Origin: Polyangiaceae bacterium
GTDB lineage: Bacteria; Myxococcota_A; Polyangia; Polyangiales; Polyangiaceae
DNA length: 37,754 nt
Direction: 5' to 3'
NCBI GenBank assembly: GCA_025937785.1
Contig: JAICQQ010000062.1
Span: 1-37,754, forward strand
The notes under the pieces are model-generated. The model ran no database searches, was not told the origin of the DNA, and worked only from the letters and a program-made list of their open reading frames with translations. Both the position numbers and the translations under genes were made by a program. Below are positions 26,383 through 34,756 of this stretch, piece after piece (positions within the stretch are counted from its first letter, which is position 1; each line of letters opens with the position of its first letter).

Positions 26383-27147
26383 ATGACAGAGACCGATGAC
26401 GATACTCTAGCCGAGGGCGGGCGACCTTCCTCCGCGCTCTTCCCAGAGGGTGAGCCGCTGCTTCGATGTGTCGGCGTTACTGCGCAGCTCGGCGGCAATC
26501 AGATCTTGCGCGGTATCGATCTGGCGGTCGCGCCTGGCAGCGTGCTCGGGGTGTTGGGGCCGAGTGGCGCGGGGAAGAGCACGCTGTTTCGCTGCCTCGT
26601 CGGCGAACTCAAGCCTCAGCGCGGCAGGGTGCTGCTGCAGGGCCGCGACGTCACGCAGCTTCCGCTTTGGGTGCGCGCGCGCCTGGGCGTCGGCTATGTT
26701 CCACAAACGCCCAGCGTCTTGCTCGACCTGACGGTCGAACGGAATGTCCAGACGTTCGCCAAGCTGGTCGACGCGAGCCGCACGGATCAGCAGCGTTTGC
26801 TCGAAAATCTCGAGCTCGCGCAACGCTTGCATGTCTTGGCGGGTGAGCTTTCAGGTGGCGAGCGGCGCCGCCTCGAGCTGCTGCGGGCTCTGATTTCCCA
26901 ACCCAAGGTGCTGATCTGCGACGAACCGCTCACGGGGCTCGATCCGCCGATGGTGGCTCGCGTCGGGTCGCTCTTCACCGAGCTCGCCGGGCGTGGCAGC
27001 TCGATCGTCTTCGCTGACCACCGCATTGCGGAGGTGCTGCCATTCTGCGAGGAGGCGGTGTTGCTCGTCGACGGGCGGATCCTGCTCAGCAGCAGGGCAG
27101 CCGATTTCGTCGGTCACCCCGCCGTCCAGCAGCGCTACCTCGCGTAG
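26383..27147 (+). CDS. lptB: LPS export ABC transporter ATP-binding protein
   Basis: The 254-residue ATPase has Walker A GPSGAGKS (59-66), a Q-loop YVPQTP, the signature LSGGE (156-160), Walker B VLICDEP with Asp180-Glu181, and the H-loop in FADHR. LptB powers LPS extraction by LptF/LptG. Assignment rests on closeness to LptB-type sequences and on its place after lptA and before rpoN. The Walker A reads GPSGAGKST where GPNGAGKTT is usual. A 25-residue acidic/polar N-terminal extension precedes the domain. The ATG lies 43 bases after lptA. Confidence 0.9.
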   Translation: MTETDDDTLAEGGRPSSALFPEGEPLLRCVGVTAQLGGNQILRGIDLAVAPGSVLGVLGPSGAGKSTLFRCLVGELKPQRGRVLLQGRDVTQLPLWVRARLGVGYVPQTPSVLLDLTVERNVQTFAKLVDASRTDQQRLLENLELAQRLHVLAGELSGGERRRLELLRALISQPKVLICDEPLTGLDPPMVARVGSLFTELAGRGSSIVFADHRIAEVLPFCEEAVLLVDGRILLSSRAADFVGHPAVQQRYLA

Positions 27148-27203
27148 CTCCCTCGTAGATTGTCAAGCATTAAGTGCCCTGGCTTTGGCCCAGCGGGAGC
27201 AAC

Positions 27204-27259
27204 GGGGACCCCGAAAGGTCGCTTCGAGAGAGAATCGGGGTCTCCGGCGGTCTTTCTTT
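27204..27259 (+). terminator. Terminator-like hairpin between lptB and rpoN
   Basis: GGGGACCCCGA (27204-27214) pairs with TCGGGGTCTCC (27235-27245) over 11 pairs with one G-U, closing a 20-base loop. A T-rich tract TCTTTCTTT follows at 27251-27259. It lies in the 180-base gap before rpoN. It may end the lptAB transcript, or act as an attenuator in the rpoN leader. Confidence 0.5.
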
Positions 27260-27327
27260 ACGGCCTGATTCTTGCTCGACGCATGATAAGCTGTCAGACA
27301 AGTCCAAGGGGAAGTCCGCGCTCGTAC

Positions 27328-28848
27328 ATGGAACTCAAACAACACCTCCGCCTCACGCAGCAGTTGGTCATGACCCCGCAGCTGCAGCAGGCCATTCGGC
27401 TGCTCCAGCTCTCCCGGCTCGAGCTCATCGATGAGGTTCGAAAAGAACTAGATAACAATCCGGTACTGTCCGATGAGGAGTCCGGGGACATGCGTTCGCG
27501 GGGCGGTGGCGAGCCTGCCGACGTTCCTCCAGCCGAGGTTCGTCAACAGAACACCCACGACCAGCCGGTCTATGACGCTTCCCAGCAGAACGAAGATCGT
27601 AGCGCGACCGAACAAGCGACGCGGGAGGTGGATTGGGAAAAGTTTCTGGAGAATCGTACGCTTCAGCAACCGGCGTCGACCAGCCGCTCCGGCTTCGAAG
27701 AGCTGCCGCCCATCGAGCAGAATCTGACGAAACCAAGCAGTCTGCACGATCACCTGCTGTGGCAGCTGCAGATGAGCGACTTCACCGATGTCGAGCGCAA
27801 GTTTGCAGAGCTCATCATCGGTAACCTCGACGACAAGGGCTACCTGGACCTCGAGGGCATCGAGCGCCCCGACGGTTCTCGAACTCCCGATCTGACCATC
27901 GATGACCTTGCGGAGGAGGCGGGCTTGCACCCCGATGATGCTCCGCTCGTCTTGGAGATGATCCAGAACTTCGATCCGATCGGCGTGGCGGCGCGCGATT
28001 TGCGAGAATGCCTGCTGATTCAGGCAAAGGCGCTCGGGTACGAGGATGACGACAACGAGGTCATCATCATCACCCACCATATCAAGCACCTCGAGAAGCA
28101 CAACTATCAGGCGATCGCTCGTGAGATGAAGATCCCGATCGAGGACGTGTACGAGGCCGCCAAAGAGATTCAGAACTTCGAGAGCCGCCCGGCACGCAAT
28201 TTCTCCGATCAGGATGAGCGCTCGATCGGCATCACGCCGGACGTCTACGTGATCAAGGACGGCGAGGAACTCAGGGTGCTCGACAACGACCGCGGCATTC
28301 AGCGCCTCTTCATCAACGAGACGCTGACGAAGCGGTTGATGCAAGATCCGAGCGCGAAAGAGTTCATCGGTGAAAAGCTGCGGAACGCGCAGTGGTTGAT
28401 CCGGGCCATCGAACAGCGGCGCAAGACGATCATCCGTGTCGCCGAGTGCATCGTCGACAAGCAACGACCCTTCTTCGAGAAAGGAGTGGCGCACCTGAAA
28501 CCCATGATTCTCCGCGATGTGGCAGAGTCGGTAGGGATGCACGAATCGACCATTTCTCGGGTCACGACGAACAAGTACATGCACACCCCTCAGGGGTTGT
28601 TCGAGCTCAAGTATTTCTTCAACTCGAGCATCCGTCGCGTCGCGAACGAGGACATTGCCAGCGAGAGCGTCAAGCAAGCCATCAAGAAGATCATCGAGAA
28701 CGAGGACAAGGCTTCACCCATGAGCGATCAAGCCATCGTGGAGCGATTGGCCAAGGAAGAAGGCATCAAGATCGCTCGGCGCACGGTGGCTAAGTACCGA
28801 GAAATGCTCGGGATCCTCGCGTCTTCCAAACGCAAACGCCTGTTTTGA
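27328..28848 (+). CDS. rpoN: RNA polymerase sigma-54 factor
   Basis: The 506-residue protein from ATG 27328 has the three RpoN parts. The Gln/Leu-rich activator region is LRLTQQLVMTPQLQQAIRLLQ (7-27). An acidic, low-complexity region II covers about 50-130. The core-binding and DNA-binding regions follow, with a helix-turn-helix near SVGMHESTISRVTTNKY and the RpoN box ARRTVAKYR (483-491). It directs RNA polymerase to -24/-12 promoters and needs AAA+ activators. The frame is open to 27160, but the upstream part spans the hairpin and is not family-like. It heads the hpf-ptsN-hprK-rapZ-HPr-EI series. Confidence 0.97.
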   Translation: MELKQHLRLTQQLVMTPQLQQAIRLLQLSRLELIDEVRKELDNNPVLSDEESGDMRSRGGGEPADVPPAEVRQQNTHDQPVYDASQQNEDRSATEQATREVDWEKFLENRTLQQPASTSRSGFEELPPIEQNLTKPSSLHDHLLWQLQMSDFTDVERKFAELIIGNLDDKGYLDLEGIERPDGSRTPDLTIDDLAEEAGLHPDDAPLVLEMIQNFDPIGVAARDLRECLLIQAKALGYEDDDNEVIIITHHIKHLEKHNYQAIAREMKIPIEDVYEAAKEIQNFESRPARNFSDQDERSIGITPDVYVIKDGEELRVLDNDRGIQRLFINETLTKRLMQDPSAKEFIGEKLRNAQWLIRAIEQRRKTIIRVAECIVDKQRPFFEKGVAHLKPMILRDVAESVGMHESTISRVTTNKYMHTPQGLFELKYFFNSSIRRVANEDIASESVKQAIKKIIENEDKASPMSDQAIVERLAKEEGIKIARRTVAKYREMLGILASSKRKRLF

Positions 28849-28945
28849 TTTCGCCCAACGAAAGTGGCTAGCGAGCCGACTCCGGGCGTACTGCTGGGGC
28901 GAGTTTCGAACGCTTTCGTGGAGCGGTCGTGTCAAGGAGTAGTTT

Positions 28946-29386
28946 ATGAACGTCAGAATCACGTTTCGTCACATGGACTCTAGCGAAGCCGTAAAGACGC
29001 ACGCCAAACAGAAACTCACCAAGCTGCAGAAATTCTTGCGTGAGCCCATGACGGCTAAGGTGACGCTCTCGCTCGACAAGCTGGCTCACGTAGCCGAGAC
29101 ACACATCGCCAGTGGTGGTTCACGCCACGAAGCCAAAGAAACGAGCGACGACATGTACACGTCGATCGACAAGGTCATGGCGAAGCTCGAGCGCCAAATC
29201 CGCGGCGACAAGGGGGTCAAGCAGGCCAAGAAAAAGCGTTCCGGCAAGACGTTGCGAGGTGGCAAAGCACCGGCGGTAGTGCCGGTAGCGATGCCGGTAG
29301 CGCCGATCGCAAAGAAAGCTGCGAAGAAGAAAGCGACCGCGTCCCCGAGCAAGGCGTCGAAGAAGAAAAAGACTCAATCCCGCTAG
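28946..29386 (+). CDS. hpf: Ribosome hibernation promoting factor with a Lys/Ala-rich tail
   Basis: Residues 1-95 are a standard HPF/RaiA ribosome-binding domain (MNVRITFRHMDSSEAVKTHAKQKL onward; DMYTSIDKVMAKLERQIR). The normal short form stops about here. Instead residues 96-146 form a cationic, Pro/Ala/Lys-rich tail (KKAAKKKATASPSKASKKKK) similar to histone H1 or bacterial H1-like proteins. It is not the long-HPF dimerisation domain. An ideal AAGGAG stands at 28934-28939, six bases before the ATG. The protein should bind the 30S subunit in resting cells; the tail may add RNA or DNA contacts. The gene follows rpoN, a common order. Confidence 0.93.
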   Translation: MNVRITFRHMDSSEAVKTHAKQKLTKLQKFLREPMTAKVTLSLDKLAHVAETHIASGGSRHEAKETSDDMYTSIDKVMAKLERQIRGDKGVKQAKKKRSGKTLRGGKAPAVVPVAMPVAPIAKKAAKKKATASPSKASKKKKTQSR

Positions 29387-29418
29387 CCCGCGCCCGCCCG
29401 AATGCTTCGGAAGAACTT

Positions 29419-29889
29419 ATGCGACTCTGCGAGATACTGACCAGTGACCGAATCATGGTGGACCGGAATCACAGCGTCGTGCACGACAAGGCGGCTGCTC
29501 TCGATGCGCTCGGACGCCTACTCGCACCTGCGGTGGGGCTCTCCGCCGAGGAGGTGACCGAGCGCCTGCAAGAGCGCGAAAAACTGCAGAGCACGGGTAT
29601 CGGCGAAGGTATCGCCATTCCGCACACGTCGTTCGACTCCGTGGAGCGTCACATGGCGGCGCTGTTGGTCTGCACGCCGGGTATCGAGTTCGATGCGATC
29701 GACGGTGCCAAGGTCACCATCGTCTTCGGGGTGGTCGGCCCGAAGCGTTCGACGGGTGAACACCTGAAGACACTCGCGCGGATTTCCAAGTTGCTCAAGA
29801 GCTCCGCGACGCGCGAGCGCATCATGAAATCGGCTGACGCCGGGGCGGCCTTTGCGCTGATCGAAGAGGAAGACCGCGTGCTCGGGTAA
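29419..29889 (+). CDS. ptsN: PTS IIA-Ntr nitrogen regulatory protein
   Basis: The 156-residue cytosolic protein is an EIIA-type phosphocarrier. The phosphoryl-accepting His69 lies in GEGIAIPHTS, and other family features include LQEREKLQSTGIG and KVTIVFGVVGP. It receives phosphate from HPr or NPr and regulates partners; potassium transport and nitrogen or envelope functions are known in other proteobacteria. GGAAG precedes the ATG by about six bases. The stop lies 12 bases before hprK. No PTS permease IIB or IIC domain is present in the window. Confidence 0.95.
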   Translation: MRLCEILTSDRIMVDRNHSVVHDKAAALDALGRLLAPAVGLSAEEVTERLQEREKLQSTGIGEGIAIPHTSFDSVERHMAALLVCTPGIEFDAIDGAKVTIVFGVVGPKRSTGEHLKTLARISKLLKSSATRERIMKSADAGAAFALIEEEDRVLG

Positions 29890-29901
29890 CGAGTCGATCC
29901 C

Positions 29902-30975
29902 ATGGCCAATCACGATCCGCCAGCCTCGGCCTTGCCCACCATGAGCGTGCGACAGCTCCTGGAGGAACCGAGGCTTGGTCTGGAGATCCGGCTCTTGGCG
30001 GGCGGGCGCGGCCTCGAACGCCGTATCACGCACCCGCGCATCCAGAAGTCGGGGTTGGCCATGGTCGGTCACCTGCACGGCATCGTACCGACGCGGATTC
30101 AGGTGCTCGGCGAGACCGAGATGAGCTACGCGGAGTCGCTCGACGAGGCCGGACAACACAAAGCAGCCGAGCACCTGTTCGGAATGGACCTCGCGTGTGT
30201 GGTGGTGAGCCGGGGGGTTCCACCGCCAGCGCCGTTCATCGATATGGCCGAGGCGACCTCTACGCCCTTGCTCTTGTGCGAAGAGCGCTCGTCGACGGCA
30301 ATCACGCAGCTGCACACGCTGATGGACGAACACCTCGCTCCCCGCGATCGCTTGCATGGAGTGCTGGTCGACGTGTTCGAAGTGGGCGTGCTGCTGCTGG
30401 GGCAAAGCGGTATCGGCAAAAGCGAGTGCGCCCTGGAGCTGGTGATGCGCGGCCACCGCCTGGTCGCCGACGACGTCATCGAATGCGACTATCGTCCGCC
30501 AGGTATGGTGTTCGGACAGCCGGCGGCGCTGCTCAGGCACCACATCGAAGTGCGCGGTCTGGGTATCCTGAATATCAAGGATCTGTACGGAGTCACCGCG
30601 ATTCGTGAGCGCAAGCGGCTCGATTTGATCGTGCGGCTCGAACTGTGGAAGCCGGATGGTTCGTACGATCGTATCGGGCTCGAAGATCACTTCCGCGACG
30701 TGCTCGGCGTGCCGATTCGTGAGGTGGTGTTGCCGGTGCAACCTGGCAGGAACATGAGCTCGATCATCGAGATCGCGGCGAGAAACGAGCTTCTGCGCCA
30801 GGCGGGTCATCACCCCGCGCGTGATCTCGTGCGGCAGATCGAGGCGGGCCTGCTGCAGACCGACGAAACCGGCAGCCGCATTCAGCGCCCGCCGAGCCGG
30901 CAGTTCCGCGCGGTGCGGCTGAACGAGAGCGCCGCCCCGCCACCCGTGAAGCTTCCGCCCAAGAGGGGGCGCTGA
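29902..30975 (+). CDS. hprK: HPr kinase/phosphorylase
   Basis: The 357-residue enzyme has the N-terminal Hpr_kinase_N domain (about 15-140) and the C-terminal kinase domain. The conserved His152 lies in HGVLVDVF. Walker A is GQSGIGKS (167-174). Further conserved blocks are VADDVIECDY, the signature EVRGLGILNI and PVQPGRNMSSIIEIAARNE. It phosphorylates and dephosphorylates HPr on Ser47 encoded two genes downstream. The protein is longer than usual (310-330) owing to a Pro/Arg-rich C-terminal tail. ATG 29902 is used; Met14 (29941) is an alternative. The TGA overlaps the rapZ ATG by one base. Confidence 0.95.
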   Translation: MANHDPPASALPTMSVRQLLEEPRLGLEIRLLAGGRGLERRITHPRIQKSGLAMVGHLHGIVPTRIQVLGETEMSYAESLDEAGQHKAAEHLFGMDLACVVVSRGVPPPAPFIDMAEATSTPLLLCEERSSTAITQLHTLMDEHLAPRDRLHGVLVDVFEVGVLLLGQSGIGKSECALELVMRGHRLVADDVIECDYRPPGMVFGQPAALLRHHIEVRGLGILNIKDLYGVTAIRERKRLDLIVRLELWKPDGSYDRIGLEDHFRDVLGVPIREVVLPVQPGRNMSSIIEIAARNELLRQAGHHPARDLVRQIEAGLLQTDETGSRIQRPPSRQFRAVRLNESAAPPPVKLPPKRGR

Positions 30976-31976
30976 TGTCCGAGGGGCGCACGATCTTGGT
31001 GGTGGTCACGGGGCTCTCGGGCGCCGGCAAGTCGACGGCCGTGCATGCGCTGGAGGACGTCGGCTTCTTCTGTATCGACAACCTGCCGACTCCCGGTGTG
31101 CGCGCTTCGCTCGATGCGCTCCGTCAGGAAGGCGTGGCGCGCATCGCCCTCGGCATGGACGTCCGCGTGCGCAGCTTCCTCGACGGCACGACGCGAGTGC
31201 TCGAAGAGCTCGAACGCGCCTACGCGCCGGACTTGCGGGTGCTGTTCCTCGACGCAGCCGATCAGGCGTTGCTGCGCCGCTTCAGCAGCACGCGCCGGCC
31301 CCATCCGCTGAGCACGAACCCGATCCCCGGCCACGAACGGGCCGCGCGCGCGGTGCTCGAAGGGATCCACAGCGAGCGCGAGCTGTTGAGCGCTCTCAGG
31401 GCCCGCGCCTCCGTGGTCATCGATACGACGGAGCTCAGCGTTCACGACCTGCGCGCCCAGGTGTTGGCGCTGTTCGGGCCCGGCGTCGAAGGGCTGCCGC
31501 GTATGCGCTGCCGCGTGCTGAGTTTCGGTTTCCAGTATGGCCCACCGCAGGACGCCGACCTGGTGTTCGACGTACGTTTCTTGAAGAATCCGTTCTTCGT
31601 GCCAGAGCTGAAGCCGTTCTCGGGTCGCGACGCGAACGTGCGGGACTACGTGCTCGGGCAAGCGGATGCTCAGTCGTTTTTGGACCACGCGGGGAACCTG
31701 GTGGGCTTCTGCGTTCCGCGCTTCGAACGCGAGGGCAAGGCTTACCTGACGGTGGCGCTTGGATGTACGGGGGGCCGACATCGCTCGGTTGCGTTGGCCG
31801 AGCGCTTGGCAAGCAGGATGGAAGGCGAGTTGGGTATGGCGATAGACGTGGTGCATCGAGACATGGAACGAAACCTTGGTAGAGGACGGGAAGCGCCCGA
31901 GCCGAATGCCGTGGGCAAAGCGGAACTCGCGGGCGCCTCCGAGATTTGGGCGGCCACCGGGGGTAAGGAAGCATGA
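30975..31976 (+). CDS. rapZ: RNase adapter RapZ (P-loop nucleotide-binding protein)
   Basis: The 333-residue protein has Walker A TGLSGAGKST (12-21), the conserved DVGFFCIDNLP (28-38) and the C-terminal CTGGRHRSV (264-272), all hallmarks of RapZ/YvcJ. In E. coli it binds GlmZ/GlmY small RNAs and senses amino-sugar precursors. No such RNA is seen here. About 45 residues follow the last helix, making it longer than the usual 280-290. It is translationally coupled to hprK and to ptsH, overlapping at 30975 and by the ATGA at 31973-31976. Confidence 0.94.
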   Translation: MSEGRTILVVVTGLSGAGKSTAVHALEDVGFFCIDNLPTPGVRASLDALRQEGVARIALGMDVRVRSFLDGTTRVLEELERAYAPDLRVLFLDAADQALLRRFSSTRRPHPLSTNPIPGHERAARAVLEGIHSERELLSALRARASVVIDTTELSVHDLRAQVLALFGPGVEGLPRMRCRVLSFGFQYGPPQDADLVFDVRFLKNPFFVPELKPFSGRDANVRDYVLGQADAQSFLDHAGNLVGFCVPRFEREGKAYLTVALGCTGGRHRSVALAERLASRMEGELGMAIDVVHRDMERNLGRGREAPEPNAVGKAELAGASEIWAATGGKEA

Positions 31977-32245
31977 CATCGGAAGGCACCTTCGAGGTCG
32001 TGAACAAGCTCGGGCTGCACGCGCGTGCTGCGTCGCGTCTGGTCCAGCTGGCTTCGAAGTTTCCTTGCGAGATCGTGCTCAGGCGCGAGCAACAGGAAGC
32101 CAACGCGAAGAGCGTGATGGGTGTGTTGTTGCTCTGCGGCTCGAAAGGCACGAAGCTAACGGTCGTCGCCAATGGCGACCGCGCCTCGGAGGCTGTGGAT
32201 TCTATCGGAGAGCTGATCAAGGATCGGTTCGGAGAGGAGGAGTAG
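31973..32245 (+). CDS. ptsH: Phosphocarrier protein HPr
   Basis: The 90-residue protein has phosphohistidine His16 in NKLGLHARAA and a regulatory Ser47 in AKSVMGVLLL. Both sites suggest it takes phosphate from EI on His16 and is targeted by HprK on Ser47. The start overlaps rapZ by four bases (ATGA). An acidic tail RFGEEE ends it. The end of the gene supplies a GGAGAGGAGG Shine-Dalgarno for the downstream EI. It may equally be named NPr (ptsO). Confidence 0.96.
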   Translation: MTSEGTFEVVNKLGLHARAASRLVQLASKFPCEIVLRREQQEANAKSVMGVLLLCGSKGTKLTVVANGDRASEAVDSIGELIKDRFGEEE

Positions 32246-32249
32246 ACGG

Positions 32250-34073
32250 TTGGGGGACGACGGCAAACACGAGAGCTCGGGGTCTGAACCCCCGATCACG
32301 CGTGACCTGCGTGGCCTGCCCGGTTCAGCGGGGTTTGCCATCGGCAGCGCGATCTTCGTCGATCAAGGTCGCTCGGGCGTGGTCCGCCGTCGTATCCAGA
32401 AGCATTCCGCGGATGACGAGATGGCGCGCTTCGACCGCGCCGTGAAGGAAGCCGCGTTATCGCTGCGCGAGGTCGCCGAGCGAGCCCGGCCGCGCATCGC
32501 GGAGGTCTCGATCCTCGAGGCCTATATCCTGATGGTGCAGGACGAAACCCTGCGCGAAGACGTCGAGCGACGGGTGCGCATCGACCTGCAGTGTGTCGAG
32601 TGGGCGCTGCGCTCGTCCGTGCTCGACATGGGTGAGCAACTGCGCGGCAGCAATGATCCGTACCTCGCCGAACGCAGCCACGATTTCGAGTTCGTGGGCG
32701 ACCGCATTCTGGGTGCCCTCGCGGGGCGAACGCGCCCCAGTGGGATCCCACTGGGCCACGAACCCGGTATCATCGTGGCGCGCGACTTGTCGCCAGCCGA
32801 AACGGCGACGCTGACCAAGGAGCGTGTGCTCGGCATCGTCACCGAAATCGGGACACGTACCAGTCACACCGCCATCCTGGCGCGCGCCCTCGAGATTCCC
32901 GCCGTGGTCGGTGTGAAGAACTTGCGGCAGCTGGTGGCGCACGGCGATCGCCTGATCATCGACGGCGTCCACGGCAAGATCACGGTCCTGCCCAGCGACG
33001 CGCAGCTGACGGACGCCACCGAACGCTCCAAACGTTATTACGCGATGGCCACCGGTCTGCGGGCAGCGCGTGACCGCCCGGCTACCACCAAATGCGGAGT
33101 GCCGGTGACGCTGAAGGGCAACATCGAACTCTCGCTCGAGGCGAGCATTGCCCTCGATCACGGCGCTCGCGGCATCGGCCTGTACCGGACGGAGTTCTTG
33201 TACGTCGATCGGCACGAGCTCCCTTCAGAAGAAGAGCAGTACGCCACCTACCGCCAGGTCGTCGAAACGGTCGCGCCGTTGCCCGTGACGCTGCGCACCT
33301 TCGACATCGGGGGCGACAAGTTCGCGTCGGTGTTTCAGGTGCCTCCGGACATGAACCCTGCGCTCGGGCTGCGCGCCGTACGCCTCGGGCTGGAGCGGCC
33401 CCACGTGTTCAAGGTGCAACTTCGCGCCATGGTCCGCGCTTCTGCTCACGGCAGCGTCCGCATCATGGTGCCCATGGTCGCGAGCCTCAACGAGCTGCGC
33501 GCCGTGCGCAAGCTCCTGAACGAGGCCATCGCGGAGGTCGATGCGTCCGGTCTTCCGCGCGCAGAGTACCTGCCGCTCGGCGCCATGATCGAGGTGCCGG
33601 CCGCTGCTATCCTTGCGGAGGAGTTTGCGCGTGAAGCCGAGTTCTTGAGCATCGGCACGAACGATTTGGTCCAGTACACGATGGCGGTCGATCGTTCGAG
33701 CCGCGATCTCACACACCTGGCGAGCTTCTTCGATCCGGCGATCTTGCGGCTGATCAAGAACGTGATCCAAGCCGGCAGCTTCCGGCAGCGGCCGGTGATC
33801 GTCTGTGGCGCGATGGCGAGCGATCCGCTGGCAGCGATCTTGCTCGTGGGAATGGGGCTGCGCGAGCTCAGCATGGAAGCCAACGCGATCCCCGAAGTCA
33901 AAGAAGCCCTCTCGCGCGTCACACTTGAAGAAGCCAAAGACGCTGCAGCAACCGCGTTCGAAGCCAGCACCGCCAACGAGGTGCAAGATGGCGTGGTGGC
34001 ACGCTTCGCGCCGCTCATCGCCGATCTGCTCGATCCCGACGAGCTCCCGAACTCGATGTTGCGCGGGTTCTGA
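32250..34073 (+). CDS. ptsI: Phosphoenolpyruvate-protein phosphotransferase (enzyme I)
   Basis: The 607-residue protein has an enzyme I layout: an N-terminal HPr-binding region (about 18-150), the swivelling domain with phosphohistidine His206 in GTRTSHTAILAR, and the PEP-binding barrel. The barrel carries YRTEFLY, MVPMVAS, SIGTNDLVQY and catalytic Cys519 in VCGAMASDP. It moves phosphate from PEP to HPr. The GAF domain of the nitrogen-type EI (PtsP) is absent, so the symbol ptsI fits. The start is TTG 32250, four bases after the HPr stop, with a Shine-Dalgarno inside the ptsH end. A GNRA-type hairpin CGGCC-GCAA-GGCCG sits 57 bases after the stop. Confidence 0.94.
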   Translation: MGDDGKHESSGSEPPITRDLRGLPGSAGFAIGSAIFVDQGRSGVVRRRIQKHSADDEMARFDRAVKEAALSLREVAERARPRIAEVSILEAYILMVQDETLREDVERRVRIDLQCVEWALRSSVLDMGEQLRGSNDPYLAERSHDFEFVGDRILGALAGRTRPSGIPLGHEPGIIVARDLSPAETATLTKERVLGIVTEIGTRTSHTAILARALEIPAVVGVKNLRQLVAHGDRLIIDGVHGKITVLPSDAQLTDATERSKRYYAMATGLRAARDRPATTKCGVPVTLKGNIELSLEASIALDHGARGIGLYRTEFLYVDRHELPSEEEQYATYRQVVETVAPLPVTLRTFDIGGDKFASVFQVPPDMNPALGLRAVRLGLERPHVFKVQLRAMVRASAHGSVRIMVPMVASLNELRAVRKLLNEAIAEVDASGLPRAEYLPLGAMIEVPAAAILAEEFAREAEFLSIGTNDLVQYTMAVDRSSRDLTHLASFFDPAILRLIKNVIQAGSFRQRPVIVCGAMASDPLAAILLVGMGLRELSMEANAIPEVKEALSRVTLEEAKDAAATAFEASTANEVQDGVVARFAPLIADLLDPDELPNSMLRGF

Positions 34074-34322
34074 CGCAGGACTTTCGAAGTCTGCTCGCTC
34101 GAACGAAGAACAAAAGCGGTTGCGAATGACGGCCGCAAGGCCGAATTGACATTGCAAAAAGCTGCTGACACCGCTCCAGGCGCCGCTCACTCCACGCGAG
34201 TGTTTCAGGAAACGCGCGAAACTGCAGGGGTTTGTGTGACGCGCGCGATAACTAGCCGGACGCACACTGGTCGCGCGGCCGTGCGGCTTGTCGAAACCCG
34301 CCAGGCTTTGTGACAGTCGTGT
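34074..34322 (+). other. Gene-free region after ptsI
   Basis: These 249 bases hold no gene. The hairpin CGGCC-GCAA-GGCCG (34130-34143) may end the ptsI transcript, although no T tract follows. A perfect -35-like TTGACA at 34146-34151 has no matching -10. An AT-richer stretch runs 34144-34165. Confidence 0.5.
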
Positions 34323-34350
34323 TTGACCAGCGAACGCCGCCGCGTATACT
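34323..34350 (+). promoter_or_regulatory. Strong sigma-70 promoter for rpsO-pnp
   Basis: TTGACC (34323-34328) and TATACT (34345-34350) each match consensus at five of six positions and are separated by 16 bases. Transcription should start near 34357, leaving a leader of about 20 bases with AGGAAGGAAG (34366-34375) before the rpsO ATG. This is the clearest promoter in the window. Confidence 0.8.
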
Positions 34351-34377
34351 CCCGCCGCATTTTTCAGGAAGGAAGTC

Positions 34378-34647
34378 ATGCCTTTAGAACCCGGCGCCAA
34401 GGGGCGCGTCATTCAAGAGTTCCGGCAACATGAAACCGACACGGGATCGCCGGAGGTGCAGATTGCGCTGATCAGTCAGCGTATCACCTACCTTAGCGAT
34501 CACTTCAAGGTGCACGGTAAGGATCATCACTCGCGTCGTGGCTTGTTGAAGCTCGTCGGTAAGCGTCGTCGCCTGCTCGACTACCTGAAGCGCTCGGATG
34601 TCGAGCGTTATCGCAAGGTGGTGTCGTCCCTGAACCTACGCCGCTAA
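34378..34647 (+). CDS. rpsO: 30S ribosomal protein S15
   Basis: The 89-residue protein is a complete S15 (uS15), including [39 protein letters not shown] and the C-terminal SSLNLRR. It binds the central domain of 16S rRNA. A purine-rich Shine-Dalgarno stands two bases before ATG 34378. It is followed by pnp, the normal order in proteobacteria. Confidence 0.98.
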   Translation: MPLEPGAKGRVIQEFRQHETDTGSPEVQIALISQRITYLSDHFKVHGKDHHSRRGLLKLVGKRRRLLDYLKRSDVERYRKVVSSLNLRR

Positions 34648-34653
34648 CGGCGT
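34638..34653 (+). other. Small hairpin at the rpsO stop codon
   Basis: ACGCCG (34638-34643) pairs with CGGCGT (34648-34653) around a CTAA loop containing the stop codon. Stem of six pairs; no T tract follows. It may stabilise the 3' end of rpsO mRNA or act as a weak attenuator. Confidence 0.4.
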
Positions 34654-34700
34654 GGGTTAGGGGGCCTATTTCAAAGGACCGGCTGAGCGCCGCCCTTCAA

Positions 34701-34756
34701 CTTCGTTTCGTGCGAATGAGGACCCGGTGCGGGGAGCTCGTTCGCAGGCACCGAGG
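34701..34756 (+). promoter_or_regulatory. Long stem-loop in the rpsO-pnp intercistronic RNA
   Basis: TGCGAATGAG (34711-34720) pairs with CTCGTTCGCA (34737-34746), ten pairs with one G-U. Inside is a second stem CCCG/CGGG (34723-34733). Outside, CTTCG (34701-34705) can pair with CGAGG (34752-34756) across an internal loop. In E. coli a long stem at the same place is cut by RNase III and mediates PNPase autoregulation. A similar role is inferred from position and shape only. Confidence 0.5.

Noticed and set aside
34146..34174. Possible promoter at a perfect TTGACA
   Set aside because: No -10-like hexamer at 16-18 bases; the TTGACC/TATACT pair nearer rpsO is far better.
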